NCBI RefSeq assembly: GCF_900095745.1
Contig: NZ_FMIR01000015.1
Span: 62,001-126,000, forward strand
Reading direction: 5' to 3'
Length of the DNA: 64,000 nucleotides
Source: Microbacterium oxydans
GTDB taxonomy: Bacteria > Actinomycetota > Actinomycetes > Actinomycetales > Microbacteriaceae
Shown here: one piece after another, positions 18,048-27,136 of the stretch
How positions within the stretch are numbered: position 1 is the stretch's first letter
Layout: each line of letters starts with the position of its first letter
The notes under the pieces: model-generated
What the model was told of the DNA's origin: nothing
Seen by the model: only the letters and a program-made list of their open reading frames with translations
Databases searched by the model: none
Position numbers and translations under genes: made by a program

Positions 18048-18944
18048 GTGACTTCCGCATCCCCCACCGGCGCCCAGATCACCCTCCGACTCGGCGATGC
18101 GACCGCCCAGATCGCGCAGGTCGGCGCGTCCCTGCGGTCGCTGCGCATCGGCGGCGTCGACCTCGTCCCTCCATACCCGCTCGATCAGCCGACGCCCGCC
18201 TGTTCCGGCGTGGTCCTCGCCCCGTGGCCGAACCGCGTGCGCGACGGTCGGTGGGATGACGACGGAACCTCGCGCCTGCTCGCGATCACCGAGCCGAAGC
18301 TGAACAATGCGAGTCACGGCCTGCTGCGCTTCACGGCGTACGAGGTGTCGCACACCGACGCCGAAGCCGTGCTGCGGGCGACGATCGTGCCCCAGACCGG
18401 CTACCCGTACCTGATCGAGACCGCCGTGACCTACACGCTCACGCCCGACGGCATCGAGGTCACGCACACGCTCACCAACCGCTCGGCGACGCCCGCACCG
18501 GTCGCCCTCGGCACGCATCCCTTCGTGACGATCGGCGACGTCGACCCGCATGACCTGGTGCTGCGTGTCCCCGCGGAGACGGCGTTCACGACCGACGAGC
18601 GGATGCTCCCCACCGGCACCCGTCCCGCCGAAGCCACCCTGCGCGACGGGGCGCGGCTGGGCGACGTCACCCTCGACACCGGGTTCACCGACCTCGCTCG
18701 CGACGCCGACGGCCGAGTGCGGCACTCGCTCACGGCACCCGACGGCCGCCGCGTGACCCTGTGGCAGGGCGAGGGCTTCGACTACGTGCAGGTGTACACG
18801 ACGCCCGCCTACCCGGGGCAGAGCCTCGCGGTCGCGATCGAGCCGATGACCGCGCCCGCCGATGCGTTGAACAGCGGCCTCGGCATCCGTCGTCTCGCCC
18901 CCGACGAGACCTGGACCCTGCACTGGGGCATCGCCCTCGGCTGA
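18048..18944 (+). CDS. galM: Aldose 1-epimerase
   Basis: Mutarotase-family enzyme of 298 residues that interconverts alpha and beta anomers of aldohexoses. Visible landmarks are LAPWPNRVRDGRW, the catalytic-histidine region NNASHGLLRF, GTHPF with the second conserved histidine, GFTDL and a late IEPMTAPADA with the candidate catalytic glutamate. The GTG start at 18048 is exactly 6 nt after a TACGAT -10 box, indicating a leaderless mRNA; the in-frame upstream ATG at 17970 lacks a ribosome binding site and would span the promoter. Confidence 0.88.
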   Translation: MTSASPTGAQITLRLGDATAQIAQVGASLRSLRIGGVDLVPPYPLDQPTPACSGVVLAPWPNRVRDGRWDDDGTSRLLAITEPKLNNASHGLLRFTAYEVSHTDAEAVLRATIVPQTGYPYLIETAVTYTLTPDGIEVTHTLTNRSATPAPVALGTHPFVTIGDVDPHDLVLRVPAETAFTTDERMLPTGTRPAEATLRDGARLGDVTLDTGFTDLARDADGRVRHSLTAPDGRRVTLWQGEGFDYVQVYTTPAYPGQSLAVAIEPMTAPADALNSGLGIRRLAPDETWTLHWGIALG

Positions 18945-18974
18945 CCGATTCCGACTCATCGCAGGGTCGGGCCC

Positions 18975-19059
18975 GTTCACAATTCAGGAACTTCGAGCGA
19001 AAAGGCCCCGGATCACGCAGCTGACTGCGGATCCGGGGCCATTTTCCTGAGTTGTGAAC
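18975..19059. terminator. Nested palindromic bidirectional terminator
   Basis: Outer arms GTTCACAATTCAGGAA (18975-18990) and TTCCTGAGTTGTGAAC (19044-19059); inner stem GGCCCCGGATC (19004-19014) with GATCCGGGGCC (19030-19040), followed by ATTTT. Sits between convergent genes. Confidence 0.85.
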
Positions 19060-19096
19060 AGCCGGCGGGCGAGACCGCACGCCCGCCGGACGGGAA

Positions 19097-22000
19097 CTAC
19101 TCCCCGCGGTCGCGCAGCTCGCGCCGCGTGAGCTGCGGCGCGTGCGGCAGGCCGGACGCGTCGATCAGCACGGATCCGGCCGGAGCCACAGCGGCACCCG
19201 ACGTGTCGGGGTCGACGGGAGCATCCGGCTTCGGCGCTCCCTCGGCATCCGACCCACCGGCCTTGCGCGCGGCCCGCCGCTCTCTGGCACCCTCGACGAG
19301 GTTGTAGAGGGTGGGCAGCACGATCAGCGTCAGCACGGTCGAGGAGAGCAGGCCGCCGATCACGACGATCGCGAGCGGCTGCGAGATGAACCCGCCGTGA
19401 CCGGTGATGCCGAGAGCCATCGGCGTCAGCGCGAGGATGGTCGCGAGTGCCGTCATGAGGATCGGACGCAGACGCTTCTCCCCACCGGCCTTCACCGCCT
19501 CGATGGTCGACAGACCCTTCTCCCGGTACTGGTTCACGAGGTCGACGAGCACGATCGCGTTCGTCACCACGATGCCGATGAGCATCAGCACACCGATCAG
19601 CGAGGCGACGCCCAGCGGCACGCCCGTGACGATCTGCAGCAGGATCGCGCCGGTCGCCGCGAACGGCACCGAGACGAGCAGCAGCAGCGGCTGGCGCAGC
19701 GACTTGAAGACCGCGACCATCACCACGTAGACGATCAGGATCGCCGCGAGCATCGCGAGTCCGAGCTGCGAGAACGAGTCGGCCTGCTGCGAGGCGACAC
19801 CGCCGACCTCGGCCGAGGCACCGTCGGGCAGGTCGGCCGCGGCGAGCGCCTCGGTCACCGACTGCGTGGCGGTGGCGAGGTTGTCGGATGCCGGCGGCAC
19901 GGTGACCGTCGAGGTGCGGCGACCCTGCTCGGTCGTGATCGAGGTGGGGCCGTTGCGCTGCTCGACCGTCGCGATGTCCTGCAGCTGCACGACGCCGAGC
20001 GGGGTCGGGATCGCGAGCTCCTTGAGCGCCTGGACAGTGGTCGGTGGCTCCGGCGTGACGATGTAGATGGTCAGCGCGGTGTCGTCGATCTCGACCGATC
20101 CGGCCTGCTGCGGACGCATGGTGTTCGAGACGATCGAGCCGACCGCGACCTCGGAGAGACCGCGCTGGGCGGCTGCCTCCCGGTCGACGACCACGGCGAT
20201 GTACGGCAGCGAGGCGGCAAGGTTGTCGGTCACCTGGCCGACGCCGTCGCGTCCGTCGAGCTCCTCGACGACCGAGGTGGTCGCGGTCTGCAGGTCGTCG
20301 GCGTTGGATGCCGTGACCGTGATCTCGATGTCGCTCGAGCCGAAGCCGGCGGATGCCGCGACCGACACCTCGCCCACGTCGTCGCCGAGTCCGTCGATCG
20401 CGTCCTGCACGTCGGCGCGCAGCTTCTCCTGGTCGGCGTCGCCGTCGGTGAGCACCGAGTAGGTGACACCCGCTCCGCCCGAGAAGGCGTCGCTGAGGGC
20501 CGAGCCGCTGGTGCCGATCGAGGCCTGCACGTGCTCGATGCCGTCGATGCCGAGGAGTGCGTCCTCGACCTCGACCGCGGCATCCGACTTCGCCTGCAGG
20601 CTCGCGGTCGGGCCGAGGTCCTGCGTGACGGTCATGGTGTTCTGGCCCGAGTCGCTCAAGAAGTTGATCTTCATGAGCGGTGCGGCGGCGAGCGTGGCGC
20701 CGAGCACGACGACGGCGAGGATCACCGTGACACCGGAGTGCTTGAGGGTCCAGCCGAGGATCGGCCGGTAGACGCGCTGCAGCTGCGTCGGCGGAGCATC
20801 CGGGTGCTCGGGGTCGATGACGTTTCCGTGCTCGTCGACGAGCTCCTTGCCCGGCTTCAGGAACCAGTACGCGAGCACCGGGACGATGGTGAGGGCCACC
20901 AGGAGCGAGGCGACCATCGCGATGGTCACGGTCATGGCGAACGGTCGGAACAGCTCGCCGACCATGTCGCCGACGAAGACGATCGGCAGGAACACCGCGA
21001 CCGTCGTGATCGTGGATGCCGTGATCGCCATGGCGACCTCGCGCACGGCGAGGCGGATCGCATCACCCTTGTCGGCATCGCCGACGTAGTGACGCTTGAT
21101 GTTCTCGATCACCACGATGGAGTCGTCGACCACGCGGCCGATCGCGATCGTGAGCGCGCCGAGGGTCAGCACGTTCAGCGAGTAGCCGAACGCCTGCAGC
21201 CCGATGAAGGTGATGAGCACGCTGGTCGGGATCGAGATGGCAGTGACGAGCGTGGAGCGGATCGACATCAGGAACACGAGGATCACGATCACCGCGAACA
21301 CCAGGCCGAGCAGGCCCTCGGTCGCCAGCGTCTCGATCGACTGCACGATGAACGGCGCCTGGTCGAAGATGATCGTGAACTCGGCGTCGGGGAACGCGTC
21401 GCTGATCGTGTCGAGCGCGGCGATGACGCCGTTCGACACCTCCACCGTGTTCGCGGCGGGGAGCTTGGTGATCGAGATCGAGAGCGCGTCCTTGCCGTCG
21501 ACGCGCGAGATCGAGGTGACCGGGTCGGACTCCTGCGCGACCGTGGCGACATCGCCGATGGTCGAGGTGGTGCCGACGAGCGGGAGCGCCGCGATCTCTT
21601 CGACCGAGGTGATCTTGGCTCCGGTCTGCACCGTGAGCGTCTGACCGTTCTCGGTGATGTCACCACCGGGGAAGAGCGTGCCGTTCTGCTGCAACGCGTT
21701 GCTGATCGCCTGCGTGCTCTGGCCTTCGGCGGCGAGCTTGGCGGGGTCGGGCGTGATGCTGATGCGCTGCCCGACACCGCCGACGATCTCGGCGGCGTTC
21801 ACGCCATCGACGTCTTCCAGCTCGGGGATCGCGACGGATTCGAGCTCGGCCTGCGCGTTGTCGGCATCCTCGAATCCGGTGACGGCCACCTGGATCACCG
21901 GGAAGTCATCGATGGAGACGGACAGCACCTGCGGGGCCACGTCTTCCGGCAATTGCGAGGAGACGCGGTTGATCGCCTGCTGGATCTTCTGCTCGGCGGT

Positions 22001-22309
22001 GGCGAGGTTCGTGCCGTACGCGAACATCGCCTGCACGATCGAGGCGTTCGTGGTACTGGTGGCCGTGGTCGACTCCAACCCCGGCACGCCCTGGATCGCC
22101 GACTCGATCGGCGTCGACACGTCGTTCTCGACCACCTCCGGCGAGGCACCCGGGTACGTCGTCATCACGACGAGCGCCGGCAGCTCGAGCGAAGGGATCA
22201 GCTCCTGCTTGAGGTTGGTGAGCGCGAGCCCGCCGAACACCGCCGCGACGATGGTGATCAGGGCGATGAGCGCGCGGTTCTTGAGGCTCAGGATGGCGAG
22301 TTTCGACAA
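19097..22309 (-). CDS. RND-superfamily efflux permease
   Basis: Large AcrB/HAE1-type permease of 1070 residues with the two-fold RND layout: one transmembrane helix, a large extracytoplasmic domain, then six helices, repeated. The proton-relay motif GRVVDDSIVVIENI contains the two conserved aspartates of helix four. Starts with TTG at 22309 behind GAGGAAA. No periplasmic adaptor or outer-membrane channel gene is adjacent, as expected for a Gram-positive. It lies 16 nt downstream of a TetR gene, its probable repressor. Substrate unknown, probably lipophilic drugs or membrane lipids. Confidence 0.92.
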   Translation of the reverse strand: MSKLAILSLKNRALIALITIVAAVFGGLALTNLKQELIPSLELPALVVMTTYPGASPEVVENDVSTPIESAIQGVPGLESTTATSTTNASIVQAMFAYGTNLATAEQKIQQAINRVSSQLPEDVAPQVLSVSIDDFPVIQVAVTGFEDADNAQAELESVAIPELEDVDGVNAAEIVGGVGQRISITPDPAKLAAEGQSTQAISNALQQNGTLFPGGDITENGQTLTVQTGAKITSVEEIAALPLVGTTSTIGDVATVAQESDPVTSISRVDGKDALSISITKLPAANTVEVSNGVIAALDTISDAFPDAEFTIIFDQAPFIVQSIETLATEGLLGLVFAVIVILVFLMSIRSTLVTAISIPTSVLITFIGLQAFGYSLNVLTLGALTIAIGRVVDDSIVVIENIKRHYVGDADKGDAIRLAVREVAMAITASTITTVAVFLPIVFVGDMVGELFRPFAMTVTIAMVASLLVALTIVPVLAYWFLKPGKELVDEHGNVIDPEHPDAPPTQLQRVYRPILGWTLKHSGVTVILAVVVLGATLAAAPLMKINFLSDSGQNTMTVTQDLGPTASLQAKSDAAVEVEDALLGIDGIEHVQASIGTSGSALSDAFSGGAGVTYSVLTDGDADQEKLRADVQDAIDGLGDDVGEVSVAASAGFGSSDIEITVTASNADDLQTATTSVVEELDGRDGVGQVTDNLAASLPYIAVVVDREAAAQRGLSEVAVGSIVSNTMRPQQAGSVEIDDTALTIYIVTPEPPTTVQALKELAIPTPLGVVQLQDIATVEQRNGPTSITTEQGRRTSTVTVPPASDNLATATQSVTEALAAADLPDGASAEVGGVASQQADSFSQLGLAMLAAILIVYVVMVAVFKSLRQPLLLLVSVPFAATGAILLQIVTGVPLGVASLIGVLMLIGIVVTNAIVLVDLVNQYREKGLSTIEAVKAGGEKRLRPILMTALATILALTPMALGITGHGGFISQPLAIVVIGGLLSSTVLTLIVLPTLYNLVEGARERRAARKAGGSDAEGAPKPDAPVDPDTSGAAVAPAGSVLIDASGLPHAPQLTRRELRDRGE

Positions 22310-22325
22310 GGCGGTTTCCTCGGTG

Positions 22326-22913
22326 TCAGGGTGTGGCTGTCGCTGCGGATGAGGGGGAGACGGAATCTCCGAGGATCCGCGCCAGTGCGGTCTCGATGAA
22401 GGACTGTTCGAGATGGGCGTCGCGGATCTGCATGCTCCACATGACGCCGTCGATGAAGATCATCGCCGCTCGGGCGCGGTCTTCGCCATAGGTCGGCTCC
22501 AGAAGTTCCACGAGCCGGTCGGAGAGATGGCGTGCGAGCTCGCGCAGGCGGGGGTCGTGCACGGCGGCGGTCACCACCGCGCGGTCGGCCTGGACGGCGT
22601 GGTGGTCGTCGAGGCTCTCGAACACGAGCGCGGCGATCACGGCGGGGCTGTCCCCACGATCGGCGATGGTCTGCCGAACGCCGTCGAGGCGCGCGTCCAC
22701 CTCCTCGGCGAGGGCGCGGAAGGCAGCGGAGCGGAGGTCGTCAAGGGTGTCGAAGTACTGGGTGGTCGCGCCGAGGGGAACCCCGGCGCGGGCGGCAACC
22801 TTGCGGTGAGTGACGGCCTCGGCGCCCACCTCGACGATGAGCTCGGCGGCGGCGGTCACGATCTCGCGACGGCGCGCTTCAGGGTCACGTCGACGACGCG
22901 ACCCATCACCCAT
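22326..22913 (-). CDS. TetR/AcrR family transcriptional regulator
   Basis: Regulator of 195 residues. The N-terminal helix-turn-helix is RREIVTAAAELIVEVG followed by VTHRKVAARAGVPLGATTQYF. The C-terminal helical domain is the ligand-binding and dimerisation part. The ATG at 22913 is preceded by AGGGGG. First gene of a two-gene operon with the RND permease; a palindrome at 22937-22952 just upstream is the likely operator. Confidence 0.92.
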   Translation of the reverse strand: MGDGSRRRRDPEARRREIVTAAAELIVEVGAEAVTHRKVAARAGVPLGATTQYFDTLDDLRSAAFRALAEEVDARLDGVRQTIADRGDSPAVIAALVFESLDDHHAVQADRAVVTAAVHDPRLRELARHLSDRLVELLEPTYGEDRARAAMIFIDGVMWSMQIRDAHLEQSFIETALARILGDSVSPSSAATATP

Positions 22914-22932
22914 CCGAACCCCCTGGACATCC

Positions 22933-22952
22933 GTACATGTACGTTTGTACAT
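22933..22952. promoter_or_regulatory. Candidate TetR operator
   Basis: Palindrome ATGTACgtttGTACAT (22937-22952), overlapping the perfect 10-bp palindrome GTACATGTAC (22933-22942), about 20 nt upstream of the TetR start. AT-rich in GC-rich surroundings. Confidence 0.65.
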
Positions 22953-22980
22953 TTCCGGATTGTGAGGACGCTGGGAGCGG

Positions 22981-23340
22981 TCAGAACAACGAGCCGACAG
23001 CCAGCCCGAGACCCGCGGCGAGCAGGCCGAGCAGCAGCATCCCGACGGCGTTGAAGACGGATGCCGGGCGCTCGCCGTCGCGCCACAGGGCGACCGTGTC
23101 GAGCATCGCGGTGCTGAAGGTCGTGTACCCGCCGAGCAGCCCGGCGCCGAGCAGGAACGCGGCATCCGGCAGTGCGGTCGTGACGATGCCCAGCGCGAAG
23201 GATCCGGAGAGGTTCACCAGCAGGATCCCCCACGGGAACCGCCGACCGGCCAGCCGTGCGACGCCGAGGTCGACGAGGTATCGCAGCACCGCGCCGACTC
23301 CCCCGGCGAGCGCAGCGCCGACGAACAGCAGCGGGTTCAC
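22981..23340 (-). CDS. crcB: Fluoride efflux channel CrcB/FluC, second of pair
   Basis: Small four-helix fluoride channel subunit of 119 residues. Family motifs are GAVLRY in helix one, LVNLSGSFALG in helix two and GLLGGYTTFSTAMLD in helix three. Its GTG start at 23340 overlaps the stop of the other crcB gene (GTGA). Fluc channels are dual-topology dimers; adjacent unequal paralogues in Gram-positives generally form an antiparallel heterodimer. Confidence 0.92.
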   Translation of the reverse strand: MNPLLFVGAALAGGVGAVLRYLVDLGVARLAGRRFPWGILLVNLSGSFALGIVTTALPDAAFLLGAGLLGGYTTFSTAMLDTVALWRDGERPASVFNAVGMLLLGLLAAGLGLAVGSLF

Positions 23341-23711
23341 GATGCCGCTCCGGCGCGCGGGCGGGCGATGCGCAGCCCGAGAGCTGCGGCAGCGAGTCCG
23401 AGCACGAGACTCCCCGCGGCATAGGCGAACGCGAGGGCGGGAGCATCCGCCCACAGCTCCACGCTCCCCGTCGTGAAGGCGCTGTACGTCGTGAAGCCGC
23501 CCAGCACCCCGGTGCCGAGCAACAGCCGCAGATCCGTGGAGGCGGGGATCCGCGCGGCCAGCACACCGATCAGCAGGGCGCCGAGCACGTTCGCGACGAG
23601 CACCGCGACGGGCAGACCGCCGGCGTCCGGGAGAGCGAGCCCCAGGCCGAGCCGTGCCGCCGTGCCCACCGTGCCGCCGGCGGCGACGAGGAGGATGCGG
23701 CGGAGGGTCAC
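23337..23711 (-). CDS. crcB: Fluoride efflux channel CrcB/FluC, first of pair
   Basis: Four-helix fluoride channel subunit of 124 residues with GTAARLGLG, VANVLGALLIG and GVLGGFTTYSAFTT. The GTG at 23711 lies 6 nt after TACAGT, so the message appears leaderless. That leaves no 5' leader for a fluoride riboswitch, so constitutive expression is likely. Coupled to the second crcB by a GTGA overlap. Confidence 0.92.
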   Translation of the reverse strand: MTLRRILLVAAGGTVGTAARLGLGLALPDAGGLPVAVLVANVLGALLIGVLAARIPASTDLRLLLGTGVLGGFTTYSAFTTGSVELWADAPALAFAYAAGSLVLGLAAAALGLRIARPRAGAAS

Positions 23712-23796
23712 GTCGCCACTGTAGTCGCGCGTGACAGTGTGCCGCGGCGATGTCAAGGGCGTGGATGCCGGGCACCGCACGCCGTTGACTGTGCGC

Positions 23797-25323
23797 ATGA
23801 CCCCTCTGTGGAAGCTCGAGAAGTCGCTGCCGACCGGATCGCCCTTCGAGGAGGGTGCGCGACACGACGTCGTGATCGTCGGCGCCGGCATCACCGGCCT
23901 CACGACGGCCGTGATGCTCACCCGGGCCGGGCTCGATGTGGCCGTGATCGACGCGGGTGGCATCGCCGAGCTCGCGACCGGTGCGAACACCGGCAAGCTG
24001 TCGCTCCTGCAGGGGTCGCGGCTCGCGACGATCCGCCGCCACCACCCGGCGTCGCTGGTGCGGGCGTACGTCGACGCCAACAGGTCGGGGATGGAGTGGC
24101 TGACCGCCTTCGCCGAGAGCGCGGATGTGCCGTTCACCCGCCACACCGACCACTCCTACGCGCAGGGTCCCGACGGCGCAGGAGACGTGCGAGACCAGCA
24201 CGATGCCGCCCGCGAGGCCGGTCTGTCGACGCGGATGCTGGCCGCCACGACGGTGCCGTCGACGCCGTTCCCGGTGGCCGCCGCCGTGGCCCTCGACGAT
24301 CAGATCGCGATCGACCCGGTCGCCGTGACCGTCGCGCTCGCCCACGAGCTGCTGAGCGCCGGCGGCACGCTGCACATCGGCGTCCGCGCCACCGGTACCC
24401 GCGCGCTGCCCGGTCGCGTCGACACCACGGCGGGGCCCATCTTCGCCGACCACATCGTGCTCGCGACCGGCACCCCGATCACCGACCGCGGGCTGTACTT
24501 CGCCAAGACGCACGGGCTGCGGTCGTACTGCGTATCGTTCCGGGTGCAGGGCGATGTGCCCGCGGGGATGTTCCTCTCGGTCGACGGCCCGACACGCTCG
24601 GTGCGTCCGGTGAGCGCGGCCGACGGCCCCGGGGGCGAGGCTCAGCTCGTCGTCGGAGGCAACGGCCACCCGGTCGGCAGGTCCGACAGCGAGAAGGCCG
24701 CGGTCGAAGACCTCGTCGCCTGGACACAGCTGCACTTCCCCGGCGCCGAGGAGACGCATCGGTGGTCGGCGCAGGACTACGAGTCGCACAACCTGATCCC
24801 GTTCGTCGGTGCGATGCCCCGCGGTCTCGGCCGCATCCGGTTCGCGACGGGCTACGCCAAATGGGGCCTATCGAACGCGCCGGCCGCCGCACAGCGTCTC
24901 ACCGCCGAGATCCTCGGCACGCCGTGGCGCGACCGGCCGACCTGGATGACGACCATCGGCACGCGTATGACCATGCCCGCCGACCTCGGGCGCGGAGCCG
25001 TCGAGGGTGGGAAGGTCGCGGCCGCGCTCGCCGGCGGATGGGCGGATGCCGAGAGCCGCTCGGTCCCCGTCGCGAAGCCTGCCGAGGGCGAGGGTGTGGT
25101 GGCGAACCGGGGCGGTCGTCCGGTCGGCGTATCGACGGTCCACGGCGTGACGCGCGCGGTCGGCGCGGTGTGCACGCACCTGGGCGGCGTGCTCGAGTGG
25201 AACGATGCCGAGTGCACGTGGGACTGCCCGCTGCACGCCTCACGGTTCGCGGCCGACGGGACCCGCATCGAGGGTCCGGCGGTGAAGGACCTCAGTCGCC
25301 TGCCGCGCTCGGGCCGGGAGTGA
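23797..25323 (+). CDS. FAD-dependent oxidoreductase with C-terminal Rieske [2Fe-2S] domain
   Basis: Protein of 508 residues. The N-terminal Rossmann motif is [14 protein letters not shown] and a DAO-type FAD domain follows ([11 protein letters not shown] near the domain end). The C-terminal Rieske domain, about 415-505, has the ligand pairs in VCTHLGG and CPLHASRF. This fusion occurs in uncharacterised oxidoreductases of actinobacteria and firmicutes. ATG at 23797; a GTG at 23791 is possible. Its 3' end overlaps the convergent nitroreductase gene by 32 nt. Substrate unknown. Confidence 0.9.
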   Translation: MTPLWKLEKSLPTGSPFEEGARHDVVIVGAGITGLTTAVMLTRAGLDVAVIDAGGIAELATGANTGKLSLLQGSRLATIRRHHPASLVRAYVDANRSGMEWLTAFAESADVPFTRHTDHSYAQGPDGAGDVRDQHDAAREAGLSTRMLAATTVPSTPFPVAAAVALDDQIAIDPVAVTVALAHELLSAGGTLHIGVRATGTRALPGRVDTTAGPIFADHIVLATGTPITDRGLYFAKTHGLRSYCVSFRVQGDVPAGMFLSVDGPTRSVRPVSAADGPGGEAQLVVGGNGHPVGRSDSEKAAVEDLVAWTQLHFPGAEETHRWSAQDYESHNLIPFVGAMPRGLGRIRFATGYAKWGLSNAPAAAQRLTAEILGTPWRDRPTWMTTIGTRMTMPADLGRGAVEGGKVAAALAGGWADAESRSVPVAKPAEGEGVVANRGGRPVGVSTVHGVTRAVGAVCTHLGGVLEWNDAECTWDCPLHASRFAADGTRIEGPAVKDLSRLPRSGRE

Positions 25324-26131
25324 CCGGGCCGGTCGTCGGGCCGTCGTCCCACCCCTCCTGAGGCGTGTCTCCGTTCTCGCGGAACACGTACTGCGACACG
25401 AGCTTGCGCTGGCTGCTCGACCAGTCGATCGCGGGTCGGCGCTGCTCGGGCGGCAGGTAGCCCAGCCGGTAGACGGCCATGAGCTCGAGGTCGTCGGGCA
25501 CCCGCAGCAGCTCGACGATCTCGTCCCAGCGCCCCGGAACCTCCATCGGGAAGGAGATGAACTGGATGCCCATGCCGAGCTCGACCGTCGTGAGCCAGAT
25601 GTTCTCCATCGCCGCCCCCATGCTGAACACCGAGTAGAACGACGACAGCTGCCCCGGTCGGTACTCGCTGCGGTCGAGCATGACGCCGATCAGCAGCGGC
25701 GACCCCGCGACGAGCTTGCGGTTCTCGGAGCCGAGGGTCTTGGGCACCCCGAACGTGTTCATGAGCGTCTGGCCGCGCTTGGTGAACACCTGGCTCGTGA
25801 ACGGGCGGAGGGCGGCGGGCAGCTTGTCGAACAGCATCCCGCTGCGCTTCTCTTCCATCTCGGCCTGGCTGAAGCGGAAGTACGGCTTGTAGCGCTCGAA
25901 GAACGTGCCGTTCGACATCGCCTCGGTCATGCTCTCTCCGGAGATGCGGGCGATCTGCTCGATCGTGTCGCGGCTCTCGATCACGACGAACCGCCACGGC
26001 TGACTGTTCAGCTGCGAGGGCGCGCGGCCCGCGGCTTCGAGGAGGATGCGCTGATGCTCCTCCGAGACCGGGTCGGGCAGGAACGGCCCGTTCGTGGTCT
26101 TGCGGCGGCGGATGGCGTCGAGCAGTTCCAT
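25292..26131 (-). CDS. Nitroreductase family protein
   Basis: FMN-dependent nitroreductase-fold protein of 279 residues, longer than the typical 200-220. Features are [15 protein letters not shown] at the N-terminus, [18 protein letters not shown] (FMN phosphate loop), a central insertion of about 50 residues ([19 protein letters not shown]), [10 protein letters not shown] and [11 protein letters not shown]. Convergent with and overlapping the FAD-Rieske gene; a small membrane-protein gene lies 4 nt upstream on the same strand. Substrate unknown; flavin-dependent reduction or dehydrogenation is expected. Confidence 0.87.
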   Translation of the reverse strand: MELLDAIRRRKTTNGPFLPDPVSEEHQRILLEAAGRAPSQLNSQPWRFVVIESRDTIEQIARISGESMTEAMSNGTFFERYKPYFRFSQAEMEEKRSGMLFDKLPAALRPFTSQVFTKRGQTLMNTFGVPKTLGSENRKLVAGSPLLIGVMLDRSEYRPGQLSSFYSVFSMGAAMENIWLTTVELGMGIQFISFPMEVPGRWDEIVELLRVPDDLELMAVYRLGYLPPEQRRPAIDWSSSQRKLVSQYVFRENGDTPQEGWDDGPTTGPVTPGPSAAGD

Positions 26132-26135
26132 GCGG

Positions 26136-26510
26136 TCACTTCCGGTCGGCGGGGCGGCGCGAGACGACGAGTCCCGCGACGATGAAGGGGGCCGCGGCGA
26201 GCGCGACGAGTGGATGCCGGCGGCCGTGGCTGCCGAGGTACGGGATCGCGGCGAGGGGGCCCGCCGCGGGGAGCAGTGCGAGGGCGGCTCGGCGACCGGA
26301 GGTGCGGGGACCTTGTGACCAGCCGACCACCGTGGCCGCGGCGACGGTCGTGCAGGTGACGATGTAGAGCGCGTGATGCAGCCAGCGGAAGCGGCTGGTG
26401 TCGATCAGACGGGCGGCGACCGAGGCGCCGAGTGCACAGTTCGCGGTGTAGGCGGCGGTCGCGACGAGGAACAGCGGCGATGCATCCCTGTCCCTGTGCC
26501 GCCGACTCAT
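26136..26510 (-). CDS. Small membrane protein, function unknown
   Basis: Protein of 124 residues with about four hydrophobic segments (starting near 12, 45, 75 and 97) and short charged ends. No family recognised. The ATG at 26510 is 6 nt after TAGTGT with no ribosome binding site, a leaderless layout. Only 4 nt separate it from the nitroreductase gene, so they are probably co-transcribed. Confidence 0.7.
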   Translation of the reverse strand: MSRRHRDRDASPLFLVATAAYTANCALGASVAARLIDTSRFRWLHHALYIVTCTTVAAATVVGWSQGPRTSGRRAALALLPAAGPLAAIPYLGSHGRRHPLVALAAAPFIVAGLVVSRRPADRK

Positions 26511-26605
26511 GGCACGACACTACGCCCGCCTTTGCGCCAGAAGCTCCCCCTTGCCCCTCGACCCGCCGTTCGCTACGCCCGCTCTCCCCTCCCCCTCTCC
26601 TTTCC

Positions 26606-26689
26606 TGCCGAGCGGCCCCTCTGTGTGCGAACGGCCCCCTTACGCACGTCCACAACGGGGTGGTTCGCACGTAAGGGGGCCGCTCGGCA
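26606..26689. terminator. 84-bp near-symmetric inverted repeat after the MerR-TipAS gene
   Basis: Outer arms TGCCGAGCGGCCCC (26606-26619) and GGGGCCGCTCGGCA (26676-26689) are perfect. A second 5' arm CGGCCCCCTTACG (26632-26644) can instead pair with CGTAAGGGGGCCG (26670-26682). TGCGAAC and GTTCGCA also face each other. Two mutually exclusive stems share the same 3' arm. Position suggests termination of the merR message. Confidence 0.7.
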
Positions 26690-26704
26690 TCCGGAAGGAT
26701 GCGT

Positions 26705-27136
26705 CTAGAGGTTCGCCTCCGCATAGATGCGGAGCGCGTCGCGGACGAACTCCGCGCCGTGGGTGCCGCCGGACGACGTCGCGTAGTTGGCGCCGAAGCG
26801 CGGATCCGCGACGTACATCTCGCCGAGCCCGATCACGTACGCCTTGGTGTCGCCGCCGGGGACGGCGGCGGGCGTACCCGGGATGCCCGTGAGCCACTCG
26901 ACGTGGCGTCGCGCGACATCCTGCGCCTCGGCGGATGCCGGGTCGATGCCGTTCTCTGCCGCGGCGATCCAGTCGCGTCCGAGGTCGGACACGCGCTGCT
27001 GCCAGTCGGCGCGTTCGGCATCCGTCATCCCCCGCCACCAGCGGTCGCTGTCGGCGTAGGCCTTCTTACCCCAACGATCCTCGACCTCCTCCTTGTACTG
27101 GGTGTGGTCGAATCCGTCGAACATGTTCTCTGCCAT
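26705..27136 (-). CDS. Predicted internal translation product: free TipAS-like domain
   Basis: In-frame ATG at 27136, at the boundary between coiled coil and TipAS domain, would give a 143-residue protein. It is preceded at 7 nt by AGGAGGTGA (27144-27152), a full-length Shine-Dalgarno complement inside the coding sequence. In Streptomyces lividans the tipA message makes a free TipAS of about the same size from an internal start, and that form is the major antibiotic sink. Parallel production here is inferred. Confidence 0.7.
   Translation of the reverse strand: MAENMFDGFDHTQYKEEVEDRWGKKAYADSDRWWRGMTDAERADWQQRVSDLGRDWIAAAENGIDPASAEAQDVARRHVEWLTGIPGTPAAVPGGDTKAYVIGLGEMYVADPRFGANYATSSGGTHGAEFVRDALRIYAEANL

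Noticed and set aside
19142..22399. 1085-codon plus-strand frame opposite the RND permease
   Set aside because: Arg/Asp/Glu-rich antisense shadow caused by high GC; the RND motifs on the minus strand are clear.
23700..23796. Fluoride riboswitch before the crcB pair
   Set aside because: The -10 element TACAGT lies 6 nt before the start codon, leaving no leader for a riboswitch.
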